Assembly (NCBI RefSeq): GCF_000421765.1
Contig: NZ_ATXQ01000001.1
Coordinates: 124,001 to 188,000, forward strand
Length of the DNA stretch: 64,000 bases
Source: Denitrificimonas caeni DSM 24390
Lineage (GTDB): Bacteria; Pseudomonadota; Gammaproteobacteria; Pseudomonadales; Pseudomonadaceae
Reading direction: 5' to 3'
This document shows positions 53,975 to 62,209 of this stretch, piece by piece. Position 1 is the stretch's first letter; each line of letters begins with the position of its first letter. The translations under genes and the position numbers were made by a program. The notes under the pieces were generated by a model. That model saw only the letters and a program-made list of their open reading frames with translations. It did no database searches and was not told the DNA's origin.

Positions 53975-55462
53975 TTAACTTTTACCTTCATTTTGCTGAG
54001 CTTGCACCACGGCTTTGCCTTGTGCGGTTAAGCGATACTTTTGTAGGCTGCTGTTGGGTTTGTCGGGGATGGTCATTTCAATTAGATCGGCTTCTAGGGC
54101 TGGATATACATAATTAGCTCTAAAAGTTGGTCTATGTTTTAAGCCCAAATCGGCTTGCATCGCACTTGGCGCCTTAGGCTCACCAATAAGCGTTTGCAAA
54201 AGTCGCAGAACTGGGTCGGTTACTGGGTCGGTTACTGGGTCGGTTATTGAAGGCATGACTTGACCTATGACTGTTTCACCAGCACCAATGCCAACGGGCG
54301 CAATTACTTGTGTTTCAGGCTCTGGTCTTGTCAAAATCGCTTTGAATTCATTGCCATTTTTGTGATCTTGCAGCTCTATATGTGGCCACGCTGCCAGCGC
54401 ACGATGAATACCGCTGCCTAAACCACGAAAAGGTAGCAGGTGTGCTGCATGCTCACTCAGCACAGGATTACGTCGTTTAGTTTTGCCTTGTTTTATTTCT
54501 TCGATACTTATGTTGTCAGGTAGGTGTCCTGGGCTAATAATTTCAATGCGGTCACGAAACACCAATACTCGAATCGAGGCACTATCAAAATAATCACGAT
54601 GCATTAAGGCGTTTACCAGCAGCTCTTCAATAGCAATGGCCGGTATTTCCAACTCGCCTAAGGTGTTAAACCCTCGATCATTTTGAACATGGTGCAGATT
54701 GCGCTTAATAAAAGAGAATGCACGCTGATACTGCTCAATTAAGGTGCCGTAAATATCTTCACTGTCCTGATAATGAACATCGGCAATTGATGTGCCATAA
54801 AAAGCGACGGCTTTAATCATACACACAGGCAACCAACGCTGGGGTTGTTTAGCAAAGAACAAGGTACCTGCGACGGTCATTTGAGTATCTTTTGCTAACC
54901 CCATATTTATAAGTGCCACAGGTAGCTGTTCAGGTGTACATTCATAGCCATAACGTTTATGAAAGTACTCAGCAAAGGCTTTGTTATCTATATCGCTTAA
55001 GGTGCTGTCTGGTATCGCTAAGGTGTCTGCTTGAATTAAGCCGGCATTTAAAAACATGCGCTGCATTTCTTCACGCGAAGTGACGTGGCGTTTGTCTGAA
55101 CCGTTTTTGACCCAGACACGACCCTGTAAATCCATATAAGGTTTATTAAGGCCGTCTGGCACAGTAACAACAATAACAGTACCTTTGTCTGTGGCGATAT
55201 TTTCAGTACGGGGATGAATCGGCGGGCGCACATTATTGGTCGCGGCATTGCTCAGTTGTTGATTAAATTGCCGTACTTGCTCCGGAGTAAGAGCGCAGAC
55301 TTGTCCATCGTCTTCAACACCAATAAACACACGCCCACCGCCACAGTTAGCAAAAGCAGCAAGCTCTGCGGCGAGGCTTTCAATGCGTGTGACTTCACGC
55401 TTGAACTGATGCTTGCTGTCTTCGCCATTAGCGAGAATGTGTTGTAGCTCTTGAGCGTCCAT
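53975..55462 (-). CDS. AlbA_2/Schlafen-domain ATP-binding protein
   Basis: 495 residues. An N-terminal AlbA_2 (Schlafen-like) domain with SKHQFKREVTR, LAAFANCGGGRVFIGVEDDG and RVWVKNGSDKRHVTSREEM (1-135) is followed by an ATPase-like HATPase_c_4 region with IEELLVNALMHRDYFD, IEIISPGHLPDN and FRGLGSGIHRAL (about 270-385). The C-terminal part resembles a winged helix. Related proteins are often called RecG-like or putative transcriptional regulators, and some occur in defence islands; the function here is unknown. Three perfect 12-bp repeats encode TDPV-TDPV-TDPV near residue 415. It interrupts the polysaccharide genes, possibly as an insertion. Confidence 0.85.
   Translation of the reverse strand: MDAQELQHILANGEDSKHQFKREVTRIESLAAELAAFANCGGGRVFIGVEDDGQVCALTPEQVRQFNQQLSNAATNNVRPPIHPRTENIATDKGTVIVVTVPDGLNKPYMDLQGRVWVKNGSDKRHVTSREEMQRMFLNAGLIQADTLAIPDSTLSDIDNKAFAEYFHKRYGYECTPEQLPVALINMGLAKDTQMTVAGTLFFAKQPQRWLPVCMIKAVAFYGTSIADVHYQDSEDIYGTLIEQYQRAFSFIKRNLHHVQNDRGFNTLGELEIPAIAIEELLVNALMHRDYFDSASIRVLVFRDRIEIISPGHLPDNISIEEIKQGKTKRRNPVLSEHAAHLLPFRGLGSGIHRALAAWPHIELQDHKNGNEFKAILTRPEPETQVIAPVGIGAGETVIGQVMPSITDPVTDPVTDPVLRLLQTLIGEPKAPSAMQADLGLKHRPTFRANYVYPALEADLIEMTIPDKPNSSLQKYRLTAQGKAVVQAQQNEGKS
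54211..54246. repeat. Three tandem 12-bp repeats inside the AlbA_2 gene
   Basis: CTGGGTCGGTTA repeated three times without mismatch. It preserves frame and encodes a Thr-Asp-Pro-Val tetrapeptide per copy in the linker before the C-terminal domain. Copy number could vary by slippage. Confidence 0.9.
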
Positions 55463-55470
55463 GTGCTCTC

Positions 55471-56778
55471 CTAAGCGGATACCACTTTACTGTGTCCCTG
55501 AAATCGGCCACGGGTATCAACGATAAGCTGGCTGTGTTTGAGCAGCACATCATAGTTAAAGGCATCATGGTCAGTAGCGATAATAATGCAGTCGTATTGC
55601 TCGATGTTGGCTTGAGTCAGCTCAACTGATTTAAGCTCAAAAAAGTAATCCCTTTTCCTTGGAAAAACAGGCACGTGTGGATCTGAATAAGCAATCTGTG
55701 CGCCCTTCTCTTCGAGCAAAGACATGATTTCCACTGCAGGAGATTCGCGGGTGTCATCAATGTTTTTCTTGTAGCTCAAGCCTAAAATCAGAATCTTACT
55801 TCCTTTAATGGCCTTTTCTTTTTCGTTTAGCGCATCAGTAACCTTTTGTACGACCCAGCGCGGCATGTAGTGGTTAATTTCACCGGCCAATTCGATAAAG
55901 CGAGTATTAATACCGTATTCGCGCGCTTTCCAAGTGAGGTAAAACGGATCAATAGGAATGCAATGCCCGCCCAAGCCGGGTCCCGGCTTGTAGGCCACAA
56001 AGCCAAACGGTTTGGTGGCTGCAGCTTCGATGACTTCATGGATATTAATGCCCATTTTATCGGCAACAATTTTCATTTCATTGACTAAACCGATGTTGAC
56101 GGCGCGATGAATATTTTCCAGCAGCTTAGTCATTTCTGCAGCACGTGGGGTACTGACGGGAACCATTTGGTTGATTGCATGTTTGTAAAGCTGAGTGCCC
56201 AGTTCAAGGCAGCTGGGTGTCATGCCGCCAATTACTTTTGGAATATCTTTGGTGCTGTATTTTGTGTTACCAGGATCCTCACGCTCGGGTGAAAAGACCA
56301 GCGCGCAATTTTCACCAGGTATAAATCCTTGATTATTTAAAGCCGGCGCTAGCACTTCTTCAGTAGTGCCAGGCCAGGTTGTGCTTTCTAAGCTTAATAA
56401 TTGCCCTTCTTTAAAGTAAGGCAAGATAGACGCTAAGGTTTTTTCGACATAGCTTAAATCGGGTTCACGATAGACATTAAGAGGTGTTGGAACACAAATA
56501 ATGAGAGCATCCACATCCTGCGTGCGTGAGAAATCGCTTGTTGCTTCGAAGCCGTTGTTTTGCGCTGCAACAATCTCTTCTATCTGTAGACGCTCAATGT
56601 AGCTTTTACCATTATTCAAGCTGTCGACTTTTGATACATCTATATCAAAGCCAATAACCTTGATACCGACCTCGCTAAAACGCAAAGCAAGCGGCAAGCC
56701 GACATAACCCAACCCATAAATACCAACGACCACAGAGCCTGAGGCAATTCGTTCTTTTAATACACGCAAACCGCTCAT
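55471..56778 (-). CDS. wbpA: UDP-N-acetylglucosamine 6-dehydrogenase family enzyme (WbpA-like)
   Basis: 435 residues from the ATG at 56778; the frame extends upstream without a ribosome site. NAD-binding [18 protein letters not shown], a central UDP-glucose/GDP-mannose dehydrogenase domain with the catalytic Cys in [18 protein letters not shown] near residue 265, and a C-terminal UDP-binding domain with [16 protein letters not shown]. It oxidises C6 of a UDP-sugar to the uronic acid in two steps. Together with the aminotransferase and acyltransferase nearby it suggests an acylated amino-uronic acid in the surface polysaccharide. Distinguishing WbpA from WbpO or TviB would need alignment. Confidence 0.88.
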   Translation of the reverse strand: MSGLRVLKERIASGSVVVGIYGLGYVGLPLALRFSEVGIKVIGFDIDVSKVDSLNNGKSYIERLQIEEIVAAQNNGFEATSDFSRTQDVDALIICVPTPLNVYREPDLSYVEKTLASILPYFKEGQLLSLESTTWPGTTEEVLAPALNNQGFIPGENCALVFSPEREDPGNTKYSTKDIPKVIGGMTPSCLELGTQLYKHAINQMVPVSTPRAAEMTKLLENIHRAVNIGLVNEMKIVADKMGINIHEVIEAAATKPFGFVAYKPGPGLGGHCIPIDPFYLTWKAREYGINTRFIELAGEINHYMPRWVVQKVTDALNEKEKAIKGSKILILGLSYKKNIDDTRESPAVEIMSLLEEKGAQIAYSDPHVPVFPRKRDYFFELKSVELTQANIEQYDCIIIATDHDAFNYDVLLKHSQLIVDTRGRFQGHSKVVSA

Positions 56779-56990
56779 AAGCTGCTCAACCCAATGACAT
56801 TTTGAATAACCAAAGCATAATGCCAGATAACAGCCCATGAGTTTTGCCACAAGGCACAAAACGTATCAATTAATTAGCCTACTGCCGAGTGTATTTGGTC
56901 TTACCTGCTGTTTTTAAATTTACAGATGACTTAGTATCCGCAACTTCTTAAAAATCAGACTGGCTTAGATAGACGCGAAGGAACGTACCC

Positions 56991-57311
56991 ATGAAAAAAA
57001 TCATCTTTATCCTAATCATCGCTGGCGGCTGGTATGTGAATAAAAACGGCTGGCCTGACTTTGTGCAAAAATCGAACAGCCCTGTGATTACTAATGCTTC
57101 GACGCCATCAAAATCGCCCGCCGCACCTTTAACATTTGCGCCACATTCAACTGCAAGCGCTCCTGCAGCAACCTATCGCTGTGATGGCAGGCAACATTGT
57201 TCGCAAATGAGCTCCTATGATGAAGCGGTGTTCTTTTTACGCAATTGCCCCAACACTAAAATGGACGGTGATGGCGATGGTATTCCGTGTGAGCGGCAGT
57301 TTGGGCGGTGA
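56991..57311 (+). CDS. Secreted Excalibur-domain protein
   Basis: 106 residues. One N-terminal hydrophobic segment (IIFILIIAGGWYVNKNG) acts as signal or anchor, followed by a low-complexity Ser/Pro/Ala linker and a C-terminal Excalibur domain with CDGRQHCSQMSSYDEAVFFL and the calcium-loop core DGDGDGIPCE. The domain usually binds calcium and holds its fold by two disulfides. It is often seen with surface nucleases, but no nuclease domain is present here. Stands alone. Confidence 0.87.
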   Translation: MKKIIFILIIAGGWYVNKNGWPDFVQKSNSPVITNASTPSKSPAAPLTFAPHSTASAPAATYRCDGRQHCSQMSSYDEAVFFLRNCPNTKMDGDGDGIPCERQFGR

Positions 57312-57483
57312 TGCAGAATAGGGATTTATTGAAGTTTTCGGCTGATGCGAATTTGCGGATGAGTACGGTTTTATACTGAGTTAGAAATTCCCGGTTGTCA
57401 CATTTTCCTGCAGCCATGCGGGGGTTTCCCACATGGCCAACTCATACAAGACAGACGGCAAACACCGCTGAAGATACTAAGAC

Positions 57484-59481
57484 TTAACGCTTAATGGTTT
57501 TCAGCAGATCTTCCGGGGTGATATGACCGACGATACCAGCGTTAAACTCTGCGCTGCCCAGCTGCGGCATATTGAGAATATGGCCTTTCATTTTGCCGAT
57601 GATGTGCATTTCACACGGTTTGCAATCAAACTTCAGGGTGAGCACTTCATCACCATGAATCAACTGCATATCGCTGACTTTAGTGCGCACACCGGTCACG
57701 CCTTTGGCTTGTTTTGGACACAAGTTAAACGAGAAACGTAAGCAGTGTTTGGTGATCATCACCGGCACATCACCGGCCTCTTCGTGAGCTTCATAGGCTG
57801 CATCAATCAGCTGCACGCCGAAACGGTGATAAAAGGCACGGGCTTTTTCGTTGTAAACGTTGGCCAAAAAGGTCAGATGCGATTCTGGGTAGACCGGCGG
57901 CGGATCACTGACAGCTTTGCGGAAACCTTTCGGATGCGCAGCCACACGCGCTTCAGTCAACGCAGCAATGGCATCACGGCGCAAGGCTTTCAGTTGCGAA
58001 TTAGGCACAAACCAAGCTTGCTCGGCTTGCACATTAATTTTCTGCGCATGATAAATCGTCGTACCCAACTTACTCAGGGTGTCTTTGATTTGCGCAATCG
58101 CCTGCTTAGCATCATCTGCAACAGTAAAAGGCTCTGTTTGCTGCACAGTGACGCTCACGCCTTCTTCACTGGTCGCGGTAAGCCTCAGCTGGTGCTCATC
58201 CAATTGCACTTGCCAATCCACTAATACACGACGCTCAGAGGATTTCTTTTGTAGGGCTTGCTGCCAGTTGTGATCCATATTGCGATTGAGCTGATACGGC
58301 GGGCGCAGCTCTTTGAGTTCAGCGCGCATGTCATTAGGCACCACGCGGTACTGACGAATCATCTGGCCGTCTTGCTCATACTCGCAGACTTGCTGCACGG
58401 TATTGGCACGAAAACCGATCACTTCACGCTTGTATAACACGTTTAAACCATCGCCATTGGCTAGAGGCTCAGTGGTTTGCACGCTGATATCATTTCGACC
58501 AATGCCAAGAATCTCGCCAACTGGCAAACCAATAAACTTCGGCGAATCAAAAGCACCGATATCAATTTTTCGATCACTGACAAAGTAATCCGTGCTGCCA
58601 CGGTGGAAAGTTTTATCTGGATCAGGGGCGAAAAAGTGCTCGGTAAAACCACTGGATGAACGCGCCAGCTCTGGGCGTTCTAACAAGATTTCATCCAGCT
58701 GCTGACGGTAATAGGCGGTGATGTTTTTCACATAGGTCATGTCTTTGTAGCGCCCTTCAATCTTAAAGGAACGCACGCCAGCATCAACCAAATCACGCAG
58801 ATTGGCGCTTTGGTTATTGTCTTTCATCGACAGCAAATGCTTATCGTAAGCCACCACGCGGCCTTCATCGTCTTTTAAGGTGTACGGCAAACGACAGGCT
58901 TGTGAGCAGTCACCACGGTTGGCGCTACGACCAGTTTGTGCGTGAGAAATATTGCACTGACCAGAAAACGCGACACAGAGTGCGCCGTGAATAAAGAACT
59001 CAATGGCTGAATCAACATTCTGGCTGATTTCGCGGATTTCTTGCAGATTCAGCTCGCGTGCTAACACCAGCTGAGAAAAACCGGCTTGTGAGAGAAACTT
59101 GGCTTTTTCTAGGGTACGAATATCAGTCTGGGTACTGGCATGCAGCTCAATCGGCGGCAGATCCATCTCCATCACACCTAAATCTTGCACAATCACCGCA
59201 TCGACACCTGCTTCATACAACTGACAAATCAATTGCTGCGCAGGCTCCAGCTCATCATCATGCAAAATGGTGTTGATCGTAACAAACACCTTGGCATGGA
59301 ACAGATGAGCGAACTCGACTAGCTCGGCAATATCGCTCAGGCTATTACTAGCGTTATGCCGCGCGCCAAAACTTGGCCCACCGATATACACCGCATCCGC
59401 GCCGTGCAAAATGGCCTCTTTGGCAATAATCGCATCGCGGGCGGGGCTGAGCAGTTCAAGGTGGTGTACAGGTAGGGACAT
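57484..59481 (-). CDS. rlhA: 23S rRNA C2501 hydroxylase RlhA (peptidase U32 family)
   Basis: 665 residues from the ATG at 59481; a TTG three codons earlier is less likely. U32 domain with LELLSPARDAIIAKEAI, GGPSFGARHNASN, FVTINTILHDDEL and the iron-sulfur cysteines in GALCVAFSGQCNISH and RGDCSQACRLPY. The long C-terminal half (about 380-665), with a further CxxC-like pair in CLRFSFNLCPKQ and FDCKPCEMH, distinguishes RlhA from the shorter tRNA enzyme TrhP. In E. coli RlhA hydroxylates C2501 of 23S rRNA using prephenate-dependent chemistry. Its length fits the E. coli protein (about 650). Confidence 0.88.
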   Translation of the reverse strand: MSLPVHHLELLSPARDAIIAKEAILHGADAVYIGGPSFGARHNASNSLSDIAELVEFAHLFHAKVFVTINTILHDDELEPAQQLICQLYEAGVDAVIVQDLGVMEMDLPPIELHASTQTDIRTLEKAKFLSQAGFSQLVLARELNLQEIREISQNVDSAIEFFIHGALCVAFSGQCNISHAQTGRSANRGDCSQACRLPYTLKDDEGRVVAYDKHLLSMKDNNQSANLRDLVDAGVRSFKIEGRYKDMTYVKNITAYYRQQLDEILLERPELARSSSGFTEHFFAPDPDKTFHRGSTDYFVSDRKIDIGAFDSPKFIGLPVGEILGIGRNDISVQTTEPLANGDGLNVLYKREVIGFRANTVQQVCEYEQDGQMIRQYRVVPNDMRAELKELRPPYQLNRNMDHNWQQALQKKSSERRVLVDWQVQLDEHQLRLTATSEEGVSVTVQQTEPFTVADDAKQAIAQIKDTLSKLGTTIYHAQKINVQAEQAWFVPNSQLKALRRDAIAALTEARVAAHPKGFRKAVSDPPPVYPESHLTFLANVYNEKARAFYHRFGVQLIDAAYEAHEEAGDVPVMITKHCLRFSFNLCPKQAKGVTGVRTKVSDMQLIHGDEVLTLKFDCKPCEMHIIGKMKGHILNMPQLGSAEFNAGIVGHITPEDLLKTIKR

Positions 59482-59600
59482 AGTTTTCAAAATTCAGCTA
59501 TTAAAAGACAGGACACAACGCCGCGCGATTCAGCAATCGAGACGCAGCGACACAATAAGTGCGCGCAGTTTACCACAGGGGCGCGCCAGACAGCAGACCA

Positions 59601-61928
59601 TCAGTCGACCACCGAAAACTGCACCGAGCCGGTTTGTCCCGCTTCATCGAGCACGCTGAGTTGATAGATACCGCTTTTGCGAAATACGTGATCAAAACCC
59701 TCGCCACCCTGTGTGCTAAGCAAAGGTCGGCCATTGAGATACCACCACTGTTTAGCGCTGCCACCTAAGCTGGAGAAACGCAGACTCAGCTCAGAGTGCT
59801 GCGCGCCGGCTTTTTGTAAACGATCACCCGAACTGACGCCGACAATCTGAATCGGCTCACTGTGCATCGCGACAGATGGCGGACAACTGGGATCAATCGC
59901 TGCTAAACGTGTACGGCGCTGCTCTGCCAAAGGTAACCATGGTTCTAACGCCGCCGGCCACAAGGCCACGCGCTGCGCTTGTGCACCTGGGCAATCTTTG
60001 TCCACCCGTAATCCTTTTTTATTCAGCCAAATCAGCGGCTGCAACTCACTGCTAAAGGGCTCACCCATGGTTAAGGTCGGTGGAACTGTGCCATTGAGTG
60101 TCCAGGCGAAACGCAAGCGCCGACAATTATCATCACTGCGCGGTAATACCTGACCTAACGGCCAGCAAATAGCGGCAACGCCAACGCTAGCCGGCTGCGG
60201 ATCAGGCAGCACAGGCTTAGCGTTTTGCCGATCACGATGATTCAGCACATCATGTACTTGTAGCAGTAACGGCGTCGCCGAGGCTAAACCAAACTGCCCA
60301 GGCACCGGCGTACCATCAGGTCGGCCAATCCACACACCAATTAAATAGCGCGAACTCACACCCACCGCCCAAGCATCGCGAAAACCATAACTGGTGCCGG
60401 TTTTCCAAGCTAACGGCGCACGCTCGACTAACTGCGCGCGCGGATCGATATCAGGACGGCGTTGGCCGGATAAAATGCGCCGCACAATCCAAGCGGCTCC
60501 AGCGGACATCAATGGTTTTTCTTGTAAGGCTTGCTGCGGCTGAAAACGCAACTGTGCCACTTTACCCTGCCGTGCAAAGGCACTAAAGCCACTGACCACA
60601 TCCTCTAAACGCGTGCCAACACCACCGAGAATCAACGCCAAATTCGGCTGCGCACCTCTGGGTAACAACAGCGGCACACCAGAGTTACGTAACTCGCCGG
60701 CAAAACGTTTTGGACCGTACACTTCCAGTAACTGCACCACCGGCAAATTCAGCGAACGCGATAACGCCTGACTGGCAGCCACCGGCCCACTAAAGCCTTG
60801 GGAGAAATTACCCGGACGGTAATCACCGGCATGCCGCGGTACATCTTGCAGTAAAGACTCAGAATGAATTAAGCCTTCATCCAACGCCAGCCCATATAAA
60901 AAGGGTTTTAAAGTTGAGCCCGGCGAGCGCACCGCTTGAATCATATCGACATGACCGAAGCGCTGCGCATCTTGAATATCTAACGAGCCTAAATACGCCT
61001 GCACCGCCATAGTTTCGTGTTCAACAACGATAATCGCCGCCGAAGTGCGCTCAGGTAAACGCGCACGCCAGCCGAGCAACATCTCCTCTAAACGACGCTG
61101 CAAGCTGGCATCCAAGGTGGTTTCAATCACTGCAGAGCTTTTTGCTGTATTTAAACGCCGCGCCAGCAAAGGTGCTAAAGAAGGCTCATCACGCGGAGCT
61201 AACCACACCCGCTCTTGCAATGCATCGGCAATCGCCGCCTGCGGCCACACCTCAAACTGCTGTAAACGCTGGAGGATTTTATCGCGCGCCGCTTGGGCTC
61301 GCTCAGGGTGACGATCCGGGCGTAAACGGCTCGGTGCTTGTGGTAATACGGCGAGCAAAGCCGCTTCTGCACGACTGAGGTTTTTTGGTGATTTACCCAA
61401 ATACGCCCAACTGGCCGCCGCCACACCCTCTAAGGTGCCACCAAAAGGTGCGCGATTCAGGTACAGCGTTAGGATCTCATCTTTGGATAAATGCCATTCC
61501 AATTGTGCCGTACGCCAGACTTGCCGCAGTTTGCCACGCAAGGTACGAGGGTGCGGATCGAGCAAGCGTGCGACTTGCATCGACAAGGTGCTACCACCGG
61601 AGACCACGCGGCCACCGCTGAGATTTTGCCAAGCAGCGCGGGCAATGGATAAAGGATTAATCCCAGGATGCTGATAAAACCAGCGATCTTCATAACCGAG
61701 CAACGCCTCAAGGTAATACGGCGAGACTTGATCAATGCGGATTGGATAACGCCAGACGCCATTATGATCGGCAAAACGCCACAGCGGCGTGCCATCCTGC
61801 GCCAACACCACTCGCGCCATATCGTCTTTGGGTAAGGGTAAAGGATCGAGCACATCTGCCAGCCACAGTAATGCGCAAAAAAGCAGCACACTCAAGGCTG
61901 CTCGGTGTAACCAGCGCTTACTCAACAT
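59601..61928 (-). CDS. pbpC: Penicillin-binding protein 1C
   Basis: 775 residues from the ATG at 61928 (TAGG six bases upstream). An N-terminal membrane anchor (ALSVLLFCALLWLADVL) is followed by the glycosyltransferase domain (family GT51) with the catalytic Glu in GYEDRWFYQHPGINPLS. The transpeptidase has SPGSTLKPFLYGL (Ser-x2-Lys) and KTGTSYGFRDAW, and a C-terminal beta-sandwich domain (BiPBP_C) ends the chain. It polymerises peptidoglycan in the periplasm. In enterobacteria pbpC sits beside the alpha-2-macroglobulin gene yfhM; no such gene is next to it here. Confidence 0.95.
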   Translation of the reverse strand: MLSKRWLHRAALSVLLFCALLWLADVLDPLPLPKDDMARVVLAQDGTPLWRFADHNGVWRYPIRIDQVSPYYLEALLGYEDRWFYQHPGINPLSIARAAWQNLSGGRVVSGGSTLSMQVARLLDPHPRTLRGKLRQVWRTAQLEWHLSKDEILTLYLNRAPFGGTLEGVAAASWAYLGKSPKNLSRAEAALLAVLPQAPSRLRPDRHPERAQAARDKILQRLQQFEVWPQAAIADALQERVWLAPRDEPSLAPLLARRLNTAKSSAVIETTLDASLQRRLEEMLLGWRARLPERTSAAIIVVEHETMAVQAYLGSLDIQDAQRFGHVDMIQAVRSPGSTLKPFLYGLALDEGLIHSESLLQDVPRHAGDYRPGNFSQGFSGPVAASQALSRSLNLPVVQLLEVYGPKRFAGELRNSGVPLLLPRGAQPNLALILGGVGTRLEDVVSGFSAFARQGKVAQLRFQPQQALQEKPLMSAGAAWIVRRILSGQRRPDIDPRAQLVERAPLAWKTGTSYGFRDAWAVGVSSRYLIGVWIGRPDGTPVPGQFGLASATPLLLQVHDVLNHRDRQNAKPVLPDPQPASVGVAAICWPLGQVLPRSDDNCRRLRFAWTLNGTVPPTLTMGEPFSSELQPLIWLNKKGLRVDKDCPGAQAQRVALWPAALEPWLPLAEQRRTRLAAIDPSCPPSVAMHSEPIQIVGVSSGDRLQKAGAQHSELSLRFSSLGGSAKQWWYLNGRPLLSTQGGEGFDHVFRKSGIYQLSVLDEAGQTGSVQFSVVD

Positions 61929-62209
61929 ATTACCTAGAAGTTCCAGTGATATTGCCCAATTCAAAACATCTCCAGCCAGCGCGTAGCAAAAATAAACTCA
62001 GCCCTACTATGGCGCTGCTAAACCTGTATTAGAAACTTACCTAAACAGTTCATTACAGGCCGATAAAACTTAATAAATAAAATATTTACCCTCGGAAACT
62101 TAGCGCAATTTATCGACAAACGTCGCAGATTCGAAGAAGTACATTCGCTATCTTATCTCAGCGGAGTTGCCTAAACTGAGCGTATCTTTTCATGTTCCAG
62201 GTCATCTTA

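Noticed and set aside
54211-54246. Short tandem repeats as a CRISPR array
   Set aside because: The repeat is 12 bp with no spacers and is in frame inside a protein gene. No CRISPR array or cas gene was seen anywhere in the window.
56991-57311. Excalibur protein as a lanthanide-binding protein serving PedH
   Set aside because: The DGDGDG loop is the ordinary calcium-type core of the domain, the gene is 40 kb from pedH and carries no shared promoter motif.
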